Part shown: positions 7,158-13,785 of the stretch, one piece after another
Layout: each line of letters starts with the position of its first letter
Numbering within the stretch: the stretch's first letter is position 1
NCBI GenBank assembly: GCA_023399095.1
Contig: JAEWQS010000146.1
Coordinates: 1 to 15,660, forward strand
DNA from: Bacillota bacterium
GTDB taxonomy: Bacteria > Bacillota > Clostridia > Christensenellales > SZUA-584
DNA: 15,660 nucleotides
Reading direction: 5' to 3'
Translations under genes and position numbers: made by a program
The notes under the pieces: model-generated
The model's input: only the letters and a program-made list of their open reading frames with translations
The model's database searches: none
What the model was told of the DNA's origin: nothing

Positions 7158-8515
7158 TAGCTTTCTTCCTTTCTACAGTCAATTTTGCCTGTTACAGCAG
7201 CATATATGATGGACTTTTTATATTCTTCAAGCTTTGCAATAACTACGTTCTGTCTGGAAATAGCTTCGTCTATTTTTGAGCACTTTCCGTTAAGATATTT
7301 TACAATTTCGTGCTGTTCCTCAATAGAAGGCAACGGAATGAGCATCGTTTTAACAATTTCAGAATTAAGCCCATCCATGATACTTCCATTTGTTGCCTCA
7401 AGCATTTGAGAAATAATCACAGAACTGTGGTCTTTATCATACACATATTCAAAAAATTCAGGTATAATTTTTTTGTTAAGGCGAGCCTTCATTAAATGAG
7501 AGTCCATGATTCCTCGGGGAAAGCCTACTGGCATAAACTTGCATTTACCTACAGTTCCCATCACAGAGAATAAAATATCTCCGGGAAGAATCTCATATGC
7601 AGACAGTTCTTCAAAATCTTCCGCAGATATAAAATGACGGTTAAGCGAAAAGTCTCCACTAATAAGGTGTGCTTGGTTGTACACTTTGTAAGGTCCGGAC
7701 TTTTTTGTTTTACCCTTCATACTGCTTCCATAAGGGCCAACTTTTAAGCGGCCCTGGCCATGTTCAAATAAGTATTTAATTGGAGTCATGGTGTAGTTAC
7801 AGTTGATATTTCCTACCCATTTAACTCCGCTGTCTTTCATTTTTTCATCGGGGTTAAGTCCCTTGGTAACAGCCTGTGTAACGACAGATTTGCGATATTC
7901 TTCGAGTTTTTCAATAATGGCATTGTGACGGGAAATAGCTTCGTCTATCTTGCCACACTTATCATCAAGGTAATCAGAAATAGCTTCCTGCTCCATAATA
8001 GGAGGAATGAGAACGGGCATATCGCTTAACATCTTTTTTGTGATGTTCATAATTGCAACACCGTGAGATTGACTATCTATGTATGCAAAGCAAGACGGTC
8101 CTTGAGAGTAAAACCACATAAAAAATCTCTCTGTAAATTCATTTTCTCTTATGCGGAATTTTGCAAGCCGCTGATTGATAATACCATCGGTCATATCCTC
8201 AGTAATAATCATAGCTCGCCCGAGAGTCCCGACTATCGGAAACACTACATCCCCTTTATTTACTCGAAACTGGGACATTTCTTCTATACGCTCACTTGGG
8301 AGATATAAGTTAACATCAACAAAATCACTTTTCTTGGCAACATGCTCGGGTGTATATACGAGAACATCTCCGTCTTCCAGAAGCTTTGATGTAATCAAAG
8401 AACTTCCAAAAGGTCCTGATTTGTAATCAGAAATAGTGAATTTCATTCTCTTGACATCCCAATCAGCTGGTATTTCTCCATACCACTGTATTCCACTGTC
8501 TTTCATGGCAATCAT
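7157..8515 (-). CDS. hsdS: Type I R-M specificity subunit S
   Basis: A 452-residue HsdS with the usual two-half layout. Target recognition domain 1 follows the opening KDSGIQWYGEIPADW. A helical conserved region with KIDEAISRHNAIIEKLEEY ends near residue 225. The second half restarts with MKDSGVKWVGNI and carries target domain 2. A second helical region, KIDEAISRQNVVIAKLEEY, ends the protein. The two helical repeats form the coiled-coil spacer that sets the distance between the halves of the bipartite target and binds two HsdM subunits. The recognised DNA sequence cannot be read from the protein. The ATG at 8515 overlaps the hsdM stop in an ATGA arrangement; a Met three codons later is a less likely start. 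Near-identical DNA in the two helical repeats could allow recombination swaps of target domains. Confidence 0.94.
   Translation of the reverse strand: MIAMKDSGIQWYGEIPADWDVKRMKFTISDYKSGPFGSSLITSKLLEDGDVLVYTPEHVAKKSDFVDVNLYLPSERIEEMSQFRVNKGDVVFPIVGTLGRAMIITEDMTDGIINQRLAKFRIRENEFTERFFMWFYSQGPSCFAYIDSQSHGVAIMNITKKMLSDMPVLIPPIMEQEAISDYLDDKCGKIDEAISRHNAIIEKLEEYRKSVVTQAVTKGLNPDEKMKDSGVKWVGNINCNYTMTPIKYLFEHGQGRLKVGPYGSSMKGKTKKSGPYKVYNQAHLISGDFSLNRHFISAEDFEELSAYEILPGDILFSVMGTVGKCKFMPVGFPRGIMDSHLMKARLNKKIIPEFFEYVYDKDHSSVIISQMLEATNGSIMDGLNSEIVKTMLIPLPSIEEQHEIVKYLNGKCSKIDEAISRQNVVIAKLEEYKKSIIYAAVTGKIDCRKEES
7256..7273 (-). repeat. hsdS internal repeat, distal copy
   Basis: The 18 bases GGAAATAGCTTCGTCTAT (plus strand) are identical to 7931-7948, in the DNA for the start of each helical spacer. 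The similarity continues with mismatches towards the sequence encoding KLEEY-x-KS. The copies lie 675 bp apart. Confidence 0.8.
7931..7948 (-). repeat. hsdS internal repeat, central copy
   Basis: This is an exact 18-base match to 7256-7273, in the same orientation. It encodes the start of the central helical region of HsdS, around residues 190-196. Confidence 0.8.
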
Positions 8516-10563
8516 TTGAGAAAATCCTCCATAAAAGCTTCGAGACCGGATTCAAGGTTCAGAATCTCAGATGCAATTTCTTTAGGATTTCTTGGTTCCT
8601 CGTAGTGATAAAAATACTTGTTGAAGGATATGTTGGTTCCAACAACGCCTACCTTACCATCTGCAAGAGAGCCTTTGTCTATTACGGTTTCATCTATGTA
8701 CGCATCAGGTGCAAAGGGTAAAACCTCAGCCTTCATATATGTGTCAAAATCTTGACCGAGAGGAACATCTTCCGTATCGTTTAGGTCAGAATCCACAACA
8801 ATACTGCCGTTTTTATTTATGGCAGGTTCATAGTTGCTATCCTTAATACCCATACAGTCGATAATTGCCTTTTTAAGCTGTGCTGACTGTACATTTGGTT
8901 TGTCCATAGATATACGCACATTTTTTGCAAACTCACCGGCCCAAGAATAAGGCATCTCTAAGCCGATATGCTTTGAAACATCGTGTATGAGTATATCTTT
9001 GTTGCCTTCGGTAAGCTTTATGACTTCAGATACGCTCATAAGCTTTTCTATGCCTTCGTCAGTCACATGGATTCGCATACGAAGGGGTCTGCGGGTTGTA
9101 ACCTGCCTGTACATAAAGTCTGTATAGGGGACGAGAACGCTATTGCCGTGGTCGTGTCCGTCAAGATAGGTTTTAACTATCCATGCGATATCATCCTCGG
9201 ATATTTTGTATCGTTTGTTTCCTTGGCTCTTCTGGAGCTTTGTTTTAAGAGCTGACGCATCTATGAGCTGTATCATCCCCTGCCTATTTTTGGGTTTCTG
9301 ATTTGTTAATACCCACAGATATGTCGAAATGCCGGTGCGGAAAAAAGTTTCTGAGGGAAGTTTTACGATACAGTCAATATAATCTTTTTCGAAGAGCCAT
9401 CTACGAACATTGGAAGGTCCAGAACCAGCGCAACCAACAAACAAAGGGGATGCTGAAAGTACAATGCCAACTTTACTTTTTCCCTCTGCGGGGTCTTTCA
9501 TTTTGCTTACTACATGCTGCAAGAAGAGCATAGAGCCGTCATTGATAGAAGGAAGACCTGCTCCAAATCTGCCTGCAAAGCCGAGCTTTGCTTCTTCAAG
9601 AACTGAAGCTTGTTGTTTTTCCCACTTTTTGCCATATGGCGGATTAGATAAGATATAGTCAAATTTATCATCCGAAAAGGCATCGTCGGTAAGTGTATCA
9701 TCAAGGACAATATGAGCAGAAAGGTCTTTTGTAGCATCGTATTCATCTTTATCGGCATTGGCAATATTACGGATTAAGAGATTTGACTTACCCATTGCCC
9801 AAGACTCGTTTTCGCACTCCTGACCGTATGGAACGATAACAGCGGGAGCAACCATCTTCTTTTCTTTACTCCATTCATCAAGCAGGTCTAACGCATCAGT
9901 GATAAAGCCTCCTGTACCCATTGTGGGGTCGTACAGTGTTCTGACAACGCCTTCTTCGCTGCCGAGAAGTTCTTTATCCTCTGCAAAAATTATATTGACT
10001 GCAAGTCTTACAATATCACGAGGGGTCATAAAATCTTCTGCGTCTTCAGCAATCGCTTCGCCGAAACGCTCAATCAGATGCTCATAGATATCGGACATTT
10101 CACGGTCAGAAATATTGTCAGAGCCGAAATCAAAGGCTGCGAACTTCTTGCAGACCTCGTAGAGCATCCCACGGTCATTGAGCTTCTTGCAGATTTCTTC
10201 AAGACCGAACTTTTCAAGAATTTCACGGGCGTTAAGGCTGAAACTGCTGATATATGACTTTAACGCTTCGAGAGTATCGTCGGAACCGAGATTGTTCAGA
10301 CGGAACTTGCTGAGATTATAGAAAGGTTTGCCGGAATACTGGCAATAGCTGTCGTTATCTCTGCCCCATTTGGCTTCATTTTCTTCGAGAGCCTTAAAAA
10401 CTGTATCACGGGTGGGTTCCAGAGCACATTCAAGCCTTCTGAGTAGAGCGAAAGGAAGTACGAGCTTGTTGTAATCCTTGCGATTTATAACATCCCTCAC
10501 ATAGTCAGCGATGTTCCATATTTCATTTGCATAATCAAAACTCGACTTTCGTTCTGTTGCCAT
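8512..10563 (-). CDS. hsdM: Type I R-M N6-adenine methyltransferase, M subunit
   Basis: A 683-residue HsdM. Residues 1-150 are the helical amino-terminal domain that contacts DNA and HsdS, starting near SSFDYANEIWNIADYVRD. The methylase core carries the AdoMet-binding motif I, DPTMGTGGF (212-220), and the catalytic motif IV, NPPY (307-310), with SNPPYGKKW typical of gamma-class N6-adenine methylases. Other family landmarks are FMTPRDIVRL near 178 and NDGSMLFLQHV near 345. It is longer than many HsdM proteins, with an extended carboxy region after about 520 ending in SGLEAFMEDFL. It methylates the target chosen by HsdS and, with HsdR, forms the restriction complex. AAGGAGA 7 nt before the ATG and a good promoter at 10601-10629 make this the first gene of the operon. 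Confidence 0.95.
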   Translation of the reverse strand: MATERKSSFDYANEIWNIADYVRDVINRKDYNKLVLPFALLRRLECALEPTRDTVFKALEENEAKWGRDNDSYCQYSGKPFYNLSKFRLNNLGSDDTLEALKSYISSFSLNAREILEKFGLEEICKKLNDRGMLYEVCKKFAAFDFGSDNISDREMSDIYEHLIERFGEAIAEDAEDFMTPRDIVRLAVNIIFAEDKELLGSEEGVVRTLYDPTMGTGGFITDALDLLDEWSKEKKMVAPAVIVPYGQECENESWAMGKSNLLIRNIANADKDEYDATKDLSAHIVLDDTLTDDAFSDDKFDYILSNPPYGKKWEKQQASVLEEAKLGFAGRFGAGLPSINDGSMLFLQHVVSKMKDPAEGKSKVGIVLSASPLFVGCAGSGPSNVRRWLFEKDYIDCIVKLPSETFFRTGISTYLWVLTNQKPKNRQGMIQLIDASALKTKLQKSQGNKRYKISEDDIAWIVKTYLDGHDHGNSVLVPYTDFMYRQVTTRRPLRMRIHVTDEGIEKLMSVSEVIKLTEGNKDILIHDVSKHIGLEMPYSWAGEFAKNVRISMDKPNVQSAQLKKAIIDCMGIKDSNYEPAINKNGSIVVDSDLNDTEDVPLGQDFDTYMKAEVLPFAPDAYIDETVIDKGSLADGKVGVVGTNISFNKYFYHYEEPRNPKEIASEILNLESGLEAFMEDFLK

Positions 10564-10600
10564 AGTTGATTCTCCTTAAATACTGACACAATATACTATT

Positions 10601-10629
10601 AATATACAATATGAAAATAAAACTATCAA
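10601..10629 (-). promoter_or_regulatory. hsdM: Promoter of the hsdMSR-tnp operon
   Basis: On the minus strand TTGATA (10629-10624) and TATATT (10606-10601) are separated by exactly 17 bp, a good sigma-A-type promoter. The predicted start is about 30 nt before the hsdM ATG. A weaker TTGACA further upstream, near 10710, lacks a convincing -10. Another promoter in the opposite direction begins about 100 bp away. Confidence 0.7.
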
Positions 10630-10729
10630 CCAATTTTTGAGGAAAAATCCGTTTGTTACGGTACTATTATTAGCAAGAGCAGTATCATGGTAGTTTTTAC
10701 TTTCTTGTCAAGTGCGTCTTTATAAACCC

Positions 10730-10758
10730 TTGGCGAAGAATATGTGATGTAGTATAAT
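10730..10758 (+). promoter_or_regulatory. Promoter divergent from hsdM
   Basis: TTGGCG (10730-10735), a 17-bp spacer and a perfect TATAAT (10753-10758) face away from the hsd operon. No gene of usual size follows; a terminator ends the unit about 130 bp later. This suggests a short RNA product. Confidence 0.72.
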
Positions 10759-10764
10759 AATTTT

Positions 10765-10919
10765 TAGGTTTAACGGCTGACTACGAAAACAACCGTACAA
10801 TTTCGTCTTATGGCAGAAGCGAAATCAGACAAAGCCGTAACGGCAATTATGAGCTTTGTAGTGAATTATTCTTAATCAATTCAATTAAAAACCGTTCAGG
10901 TGGTACTGACGGTTTTTTC
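10765..10919 (+). ncRNA. Putative structured small RNA (about 155 nt)
   Basis: The transcript predicted between the promoter at 10730-10758 and the terminator at 10887-10919 has strong local structure. Hairpin 1 (10800-10825) pairs ATTTCG and CTT with AAG and CGAAAT across nine base pairs with one bulged T and a 7-nt loop. Hairpin 2 (10829-10859) pairs ACAAAGC with GCTTTGT; inside it GCCGTaACGGC offers an alternative fold. Hairpin 3 is the terminator. A 21-codon ATG frame at 10810-10875 starts inside the loop of hairpin 1 but has no ribosome binding site, so a non-coding role is favoured. I do not recognise the family. It could act on hsd expression, on transposition, or on host genes; this is open. 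Confidence 0.5.
10887..10919 (+). terminator. Terminator of the putative small RNA
   Basis: AAAAACCGT-TCAG and CTGACGGTTTTT form a GC-centred stem with one bulge and a 6-nt loop, running into TTTTTTC. The A-run on the left would give a T-run on the other strand too, so it may also stop transcripts coming from the right. Confidence 0.85.
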
Positions 10920-11021
10920 TTTATAACGAATTAAGTTTTGCTACATATTATTGGATATAGTGTTGTATTTTGTTGAGGATAAACCATACTTCTTATATCA
11001 TATTGAAAGGGGTATTTTTCT

Positions 11022-11191
11022 ATGGCAACTTATAAAGATATTCATGGCAAAGAACATGATGAGAAAAGAAAATCCATCCGGGCGTGCCAAAATTACCCAT
11101 AAAAACGTATGTGTGTGCGTATTGCTATCATACTACAACGCCGAGCGCAGACCAACTCCATCCATGCCCAAAATGCGGTAGCGATAAATAG
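11022..11191 (+). pseudogene. Small zinc-ribbon protein gene with a frame change
   Basis: AAAGGGG lies 9 nt before the ATG at 11022, which opens a frame reading MATYKDIHGKEHDEKRKS and stops at 11100-11102. The minus-one frame from about 11057 reads KTYVCAYCYHTTT, then HPCPKCGSDK, and stops at 11189-11191. Its C-x2-C...C-P-x-C-G pattern is a typical zinc ribbon (rubredoxin-like). Joining the two frames in the A-rich stretch near 11060-11073 gives a plausible protein of about 56 residues. Either the gene is broken by a one-base indel or a minus-one ribosomal shift occurs on the A-run; the former is the simpler reading. It is on the strand opposite to the hsd genes. Its role is unknown. Confidence 0.5.
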
Positions 11192-11393
11192 CTTAAATAA
11201 TCTTCCGCTCCTTTGTCCATAAGAATTTATTGAACCGAGGAGAGAGATAGGCGATTTTTTTCTTAATGACCTTAGCTTTTAATTGAATATTTAGTTATTT
11301 TATTATAGAATATCATTGTTCATTTCTTATAATGTTCTTATTCAACATTAACTGGTTACAACGGTCTGTCAACCGATACCAGGGGGATGGGCT
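11192..11393. other. AT-rich stretch without recognised gene
   Basis: About 200 bp of AT-rich DNA inside the right part of the transposon. I found no open frame with a ribosome binding site, no clear promoter and no RNA gene. A weak inverted repeat (CGGT...ACCG) lies around 11362-11375. Confidence 0.4.
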
Positions 11394-11422
11394 AAAAAAG
11401 GTATCCTCTTGGATACTTTTTT
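11394..11422 (+). terminator. Hairpin terminator near the right transposon end
   Basis: AAAAAAG-GTATCC and GGATAC-TTTTTT pair around a TCTT tetraloop. Runs of A and T on the two sides make it symmetric, so it may end the zinc-ribbon transcript and also shield the element from outside transcription. Confidence 0.75.
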
Positions 11423-11498
11423 ATTATACACTTATTTGTCACCAAATGATTCTGTAAAAATATGACCTTTTATTGATTCCGGTTTATAAGTAGGAACG

Positions 11499-11561
11499 TT
11501 TCTACCAAGGTGCTGATTATTGATAAGAACAGTTTTCTACCACATTTTGAGCAATCTATCC
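11499..11561 (-). repeat. Right subterminal boxes, likely transposase sites
   Basis: CCTTGGTAGAAA occurs on the minus strand at 11510-11499. The longer unit starting GGATAGAT and continuing GCTCAAAA lies at 11561-11533. Both have left-end partners, but the order from the tip is reversed: here the long unit is nearer the tip, about 53 bp away, while at the left it is about 98 bp away and innermost. Confidence 0.65.
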
Positions 11562-11589
11562 CATTCGCTGTTCAAACAAGAGACTCGGG

Positions 11590-11614
11590 TTTCAACCAAG
11601 TTTTTCGGATACCC
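11590..11614 (-). repeat. Right terminal inverted repeat
   Basis: Read on the minus strand, the tip begins GGGTATCCGAAA and continues to a CTTGGTTGAAA box. It matches the left tip at 20 of 25 positions and abuts the right target duplication. Confidence 0.88.
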
Positions 11615-11622
11615 GATATTAT
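11615..11622. repeat. Right target-site duplication of the transposon
   Basis: GATATTAT is identical to 2250-2257 and directly adjoins the right tip, fixing the element boundary. It lies between the element and the terminator of ChW copy B. Confidence 0.92.
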
Positions 11623-11634
11623 TTAGTATAAATT

Positions 11635-11662
11635 GAAAAGGGGCTGACAAATGCCAGCCCCT
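11635..11662 (-). terminator. Terminator of ChW copy B
   Basis: On the minus strand AGGGGCTG and CAGCCCCT form an 8-bp GC-rich stem around an 8-nt loop, followed by TTTTC. It begins about 12 nt after the copy B stop codon. The transposon is inserted 20 bp beyond it. Confidence 0.85.
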
Positions 11663-11674
11663 CTTGTGATCTCA

Positions 11675-13324
11675 TTATTTCTGTATGAAGGCGTTTGCCG
11701 TGCTTCCCGGTGCCGCACCGCCTTTATCCACCAATACGACCTGTATCCCTTCAAGCCGATACGAGAAACCGGCCGTGCCTGCGGACTCACCGTTCTTCGC
11801 CCAGCCCATCCATCCGACATTTTGGGCATGAACACGATAATAGATATCATACCTTGAGGCCATGTCGCCGGTGAGCCGGATATCGATCGCTTCGAGCCTT
11901 AAAGCTCTGCCGCTTGTCCCCGTCATTGCGCCATCGCGCACCCAATCTTGCCAGCCGATGTTTTGCACATGGGTACGATATTCAATCGCATTGCCAACTC
12001 CTTCAATTTGAAGGTACATACCCTCAAGACGCAGCGATTTTCCGCTCGTACCAGCCATTTCGCCGTTGCGCTTCCAGCCCTGCCAGCCCACATCCTGCAC
12101 ATGCGTCTGGTATCTTACAGCATGTTCTGTGGCAGGCACATTCACTTCCGGGGCAGGTTCATCCGGCTGATCAATCGGATTTGCGCTCTTGAAAGGCATT
12201 GCCGTCGTTCCCGGTGCCGCTCCACCTTTGCGAACCAGCTTAATCTCGATGGCTTCCAGACGATAACTGTAACCCGCTGTTCCCGAGGCTGCGCCGTTTT
12301 TCGCCCAGCCCATCCATCCGACATTTTGGGCGTGAACGCGATAATAGATATCATATTGATTGGCTATTGCTCCCGTTAACCGAATCTTGATCGCTTCCAG
12401 CCGCAAGGACTGCCCCGATGTTCCGCTTAATGCGCCGTCGGCTACCCAATCCTGCCAGCCAATATTCTGAACGTGGGTCTGGTATTCGATGCCGTCCACA
12501 TCATCCCCGAGGGATAGCCGCATGGCTTCCAGGCGCAAGGCCCTCCCGCTTGTTCCTGATGTCCCACCATTGCTATACCAGTCCTGCCAGCCGATGCTTT
12601 CCACATGGCTCTGATAGCTGACCGACGGAGACGACGGCGCATAACCTAACGCAAGAAGGTAATCTTTACCTACAAACGTATTAGGATATGCATCATCATA
12701 TAGCATAACTGCAAAGTAGTATGTGCCAACGGTTAAGTATCTGGTTAGTCCCCGAATTGCCGTTCCATCGTCATCGATATAAGCAGTCGCGGAAGCTATT
12801 TGATTGTGTGACGCATTATACAGTCCAATATACATTTCAGTTTCAAGACCCTGACCGGCGAGATCACCATCCCATACTCCCGCTATCGCGACTGTACCCG
12901 GCGTGGTCACGGAAAATTGATATCCATCCGCATCTTCATAATCGTCATTGATCTGCCCATGAATAGCATATGTCGGGACACCGGCATAACTGTTATTAAT
13001 GACATCTTCAGTGAAAAAACGATCATTATCTTCCGTCTCGTAAAATTCTTGAACCGGGATTGACGACGTCGCACTCGTCTTGTTTATTGAATCTTTGGCA
13101 TTTGAAAGCTGTTCATTCATTGAAGCTGAATTGACTGTGTTCGCGTTTTCAATTGAAGACTGTTCTTCTTTCAGTACATCTCGATAACTTGTCGGCGATT
13201 CACTGGCAGCCGATTCCTGTGGCTTATCCGCAGCCAGTGCCGATACAGAAAAAACACTCACCATCAGAACAATGGTCATCACCATTAACAGAATCTTTTT
13301 TCCTCTTTTGAAAATCCTACTCAT
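11675..13324 (-). CDS. Secreted ChW-repeat protein, copy B
   Basis: A 549-residue paralog of copy A. The signal peptide covers residues 1-31 (MSRIFKRGKK, hydrophobic core, ALA-ADK). A polar linker follows, then a PPC-like beta domain at about 93-230 with ETEDND near its start and GTYYFAV near its end. Six ChW repeats form two sets of three; the first begins at residue 237 with YQSHVESIGWQDW. The third repeat of each set is of the YYRVHAQNVGWMGWAKNG type and ends in K-G-G-A-A-P-G. Unlike copy A, the sets are joined by a proline/glutamate-rich linker containing DQPDEPAPE. AGGAG nine nt before the ATG supports the start. The protein is probably secreted and may associate with the surface; no enzyme motif is visible. 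Both copies share promoter architecture, suggesting co-regulation. Confidence 0.9.
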   Translation of the reverse strand: MSRIFKRGKKILLMVMTIVLMVSVFSVSALAADKPQESAASESPTSYRDVLKEEQSSIENANTVNSASMNEQLSNAKDSINKTSATSSIPVQEFYETEDNDRFFTEDVINNSYAGVPTYAIHGQINDDYEDADGYQFSVTTPGTVAIAGVWDGDLAGQGLETEMYIGLYNASHNQIASATAYIDDDGTAIRGLTRYLTVGTYYFAVMLYDDAYPNTFVGKDYLLALGYAPSSPSVSYQSHVESIGWQDWYSNGGTSGTSGRALRLEAMRLSLGDDVDGIEYQTHVQNIGWQDWVADGALSGTSGQSLRLEAIKIRLTGAIANQYDIYYRVHAQNVGWMGWAKNGAASGTAGYSYRLEAIEIKLVRKGGAAPGTTAMPFKSANPIDQPDEPAPEVNVPATEHAVRYQTHVQDVGWQGWKRNGEMAGTSGKSLRLEGMYLQIEGVGNAIEYRTHVQNIGWQDWVRDGAMTGTSGRALRLEAIDIRLTGDMASRYDIYYRVHAQNVGWMGWAKNGESAGTAGFSYRLEGIQVVLVDKGGAAPGSTANAFIQK

Positions 13325-13533
13325 TACGTTTCGCTCCTATGTTTATTTATCTTTATAGCTCTAAAATAAGCCATACGAGATTCTGTCTGATGTCGCAAGA
13401 TACATTAGCGCAATCACTTATGATTTCTTCCAAACAAACTGCCATCTTCAATCAAAGGAGGCGGCTTTGCCCATAATGCAGATATTTGGTGCGAATATGT
13501 TCTAGTAAATCTAATATTATTTTGTTATTTTTT
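13325..13533 (-). promoter_or_regulatory. Untranslated leader of ChW copy B
   Basis: About 200 nt without a gene lie between promoter and ATG. The part nearest the gene is clearly similar to the copy C leader, with shared blocks such as TAGAGCTATAAAGATA (minus strand) and the ribosome binding site AGGAGCGAA. Similarity to the copy A leader is weak. Confidence 0.4.
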
Positions 13534-13563
13534 ACAATACCTTATTTTTCATAGACTTGTCAA
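13534..13563 (-). promoter_or_regulatory. Promoter of ChW copy B
   Basis: TTGACA (13563-13558), an 18-bp spacer and TATTGT (13539-13534) read on the minus strand, identical boxes to those of copy A. Upstream, about 40 bp are closely similar to the copy C promoter region (AATATTGACA preceded by TAACTTA), which may be an UP element or a regulator site. Confidence 0.62.
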
Positions 13564-13747
13564 TATTTAATAAGTTATAATAGATGGATACTATTAATGG
13601 TGCCGTTTTCCTCGTAAAATAATTTCAATTATGATGATAGTTTGTCGTAATCGTGGCAATTCATAGAAAAACCATCTCATGCGGGCACCCATTTTACGCG
13701 TGGTTTATTGTTTTGGATACTTTGGCATCCTCAACACACCAAAGCAC

Positions 13748-13784
13748 AAAACAAAAGACCAGCGATTGTCAGTCCCTTGTTTTG
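13748..13784 (-). terminator. Terminator of ChW copy C
   Basis: AAAACAA plus several wobble-paired positions pair with TTGTTTT-type sequence in an imperfect stem just after the copy C stop codon, with a TTTTGTTTT tail on the minus strand. The paralogs have terminators at the same place. Confidence 0.55.
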
Positions 13785-13785
13785 T

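Larger units (their letters stand above)
2258..11614 (-). mobile_element. ISL3-family transposon carrying a Type I R-M operon
   Basis: The element is 9,357 bp long. Both tips begin GGGTATCCGAAA (left on the plus strand, right on the minus strand) and are flanked by a perfect 8-bp direct repeat. An ISL3-type transposase lies near the left end. Between transposase and right tip are hsdR, hsdS, hsdM, a small-RNA-like locus and a broken zinc-ribbon mini-gene. No other copy of the tip sequence was seen between the transposase and hsdR, so the hsd genes are inside the element and are not next to a simple IS. ISL3 elements with passenger genes are known; a complete Type I R-M system as passenger is not one I can name. 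The intact duplication and transposase suggest recent or still possible movement. Confidence 0.88.

Noticed and set aside
3801..10563. A larger anti-phage island such as BREX, DISARM or a phage-type exclusion system
   Set aside because: Only the three canonical Type I R-M genes are present. No PglX, PglZ, DrmA/B or other partner gene is found inside the element.
10810..10875. 21-codon ATG frame (MAEAKSDKAVTAIMSFVVNY...) inside the putative small RNA
   Set aside because: It has no ribosome binding site, and its ATG is in the loop of a stable hairpin. A peptide cannot be excluded but is not supported.
10951..11181. Plus-strand frame of 76 codons overlapping the zinc-ribbon locus
   Set aside because: It lacks a ribosome binding site and reads a different frame from the cysteine-rich zinc ribbon. 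The start at 11022 has a much better signal.
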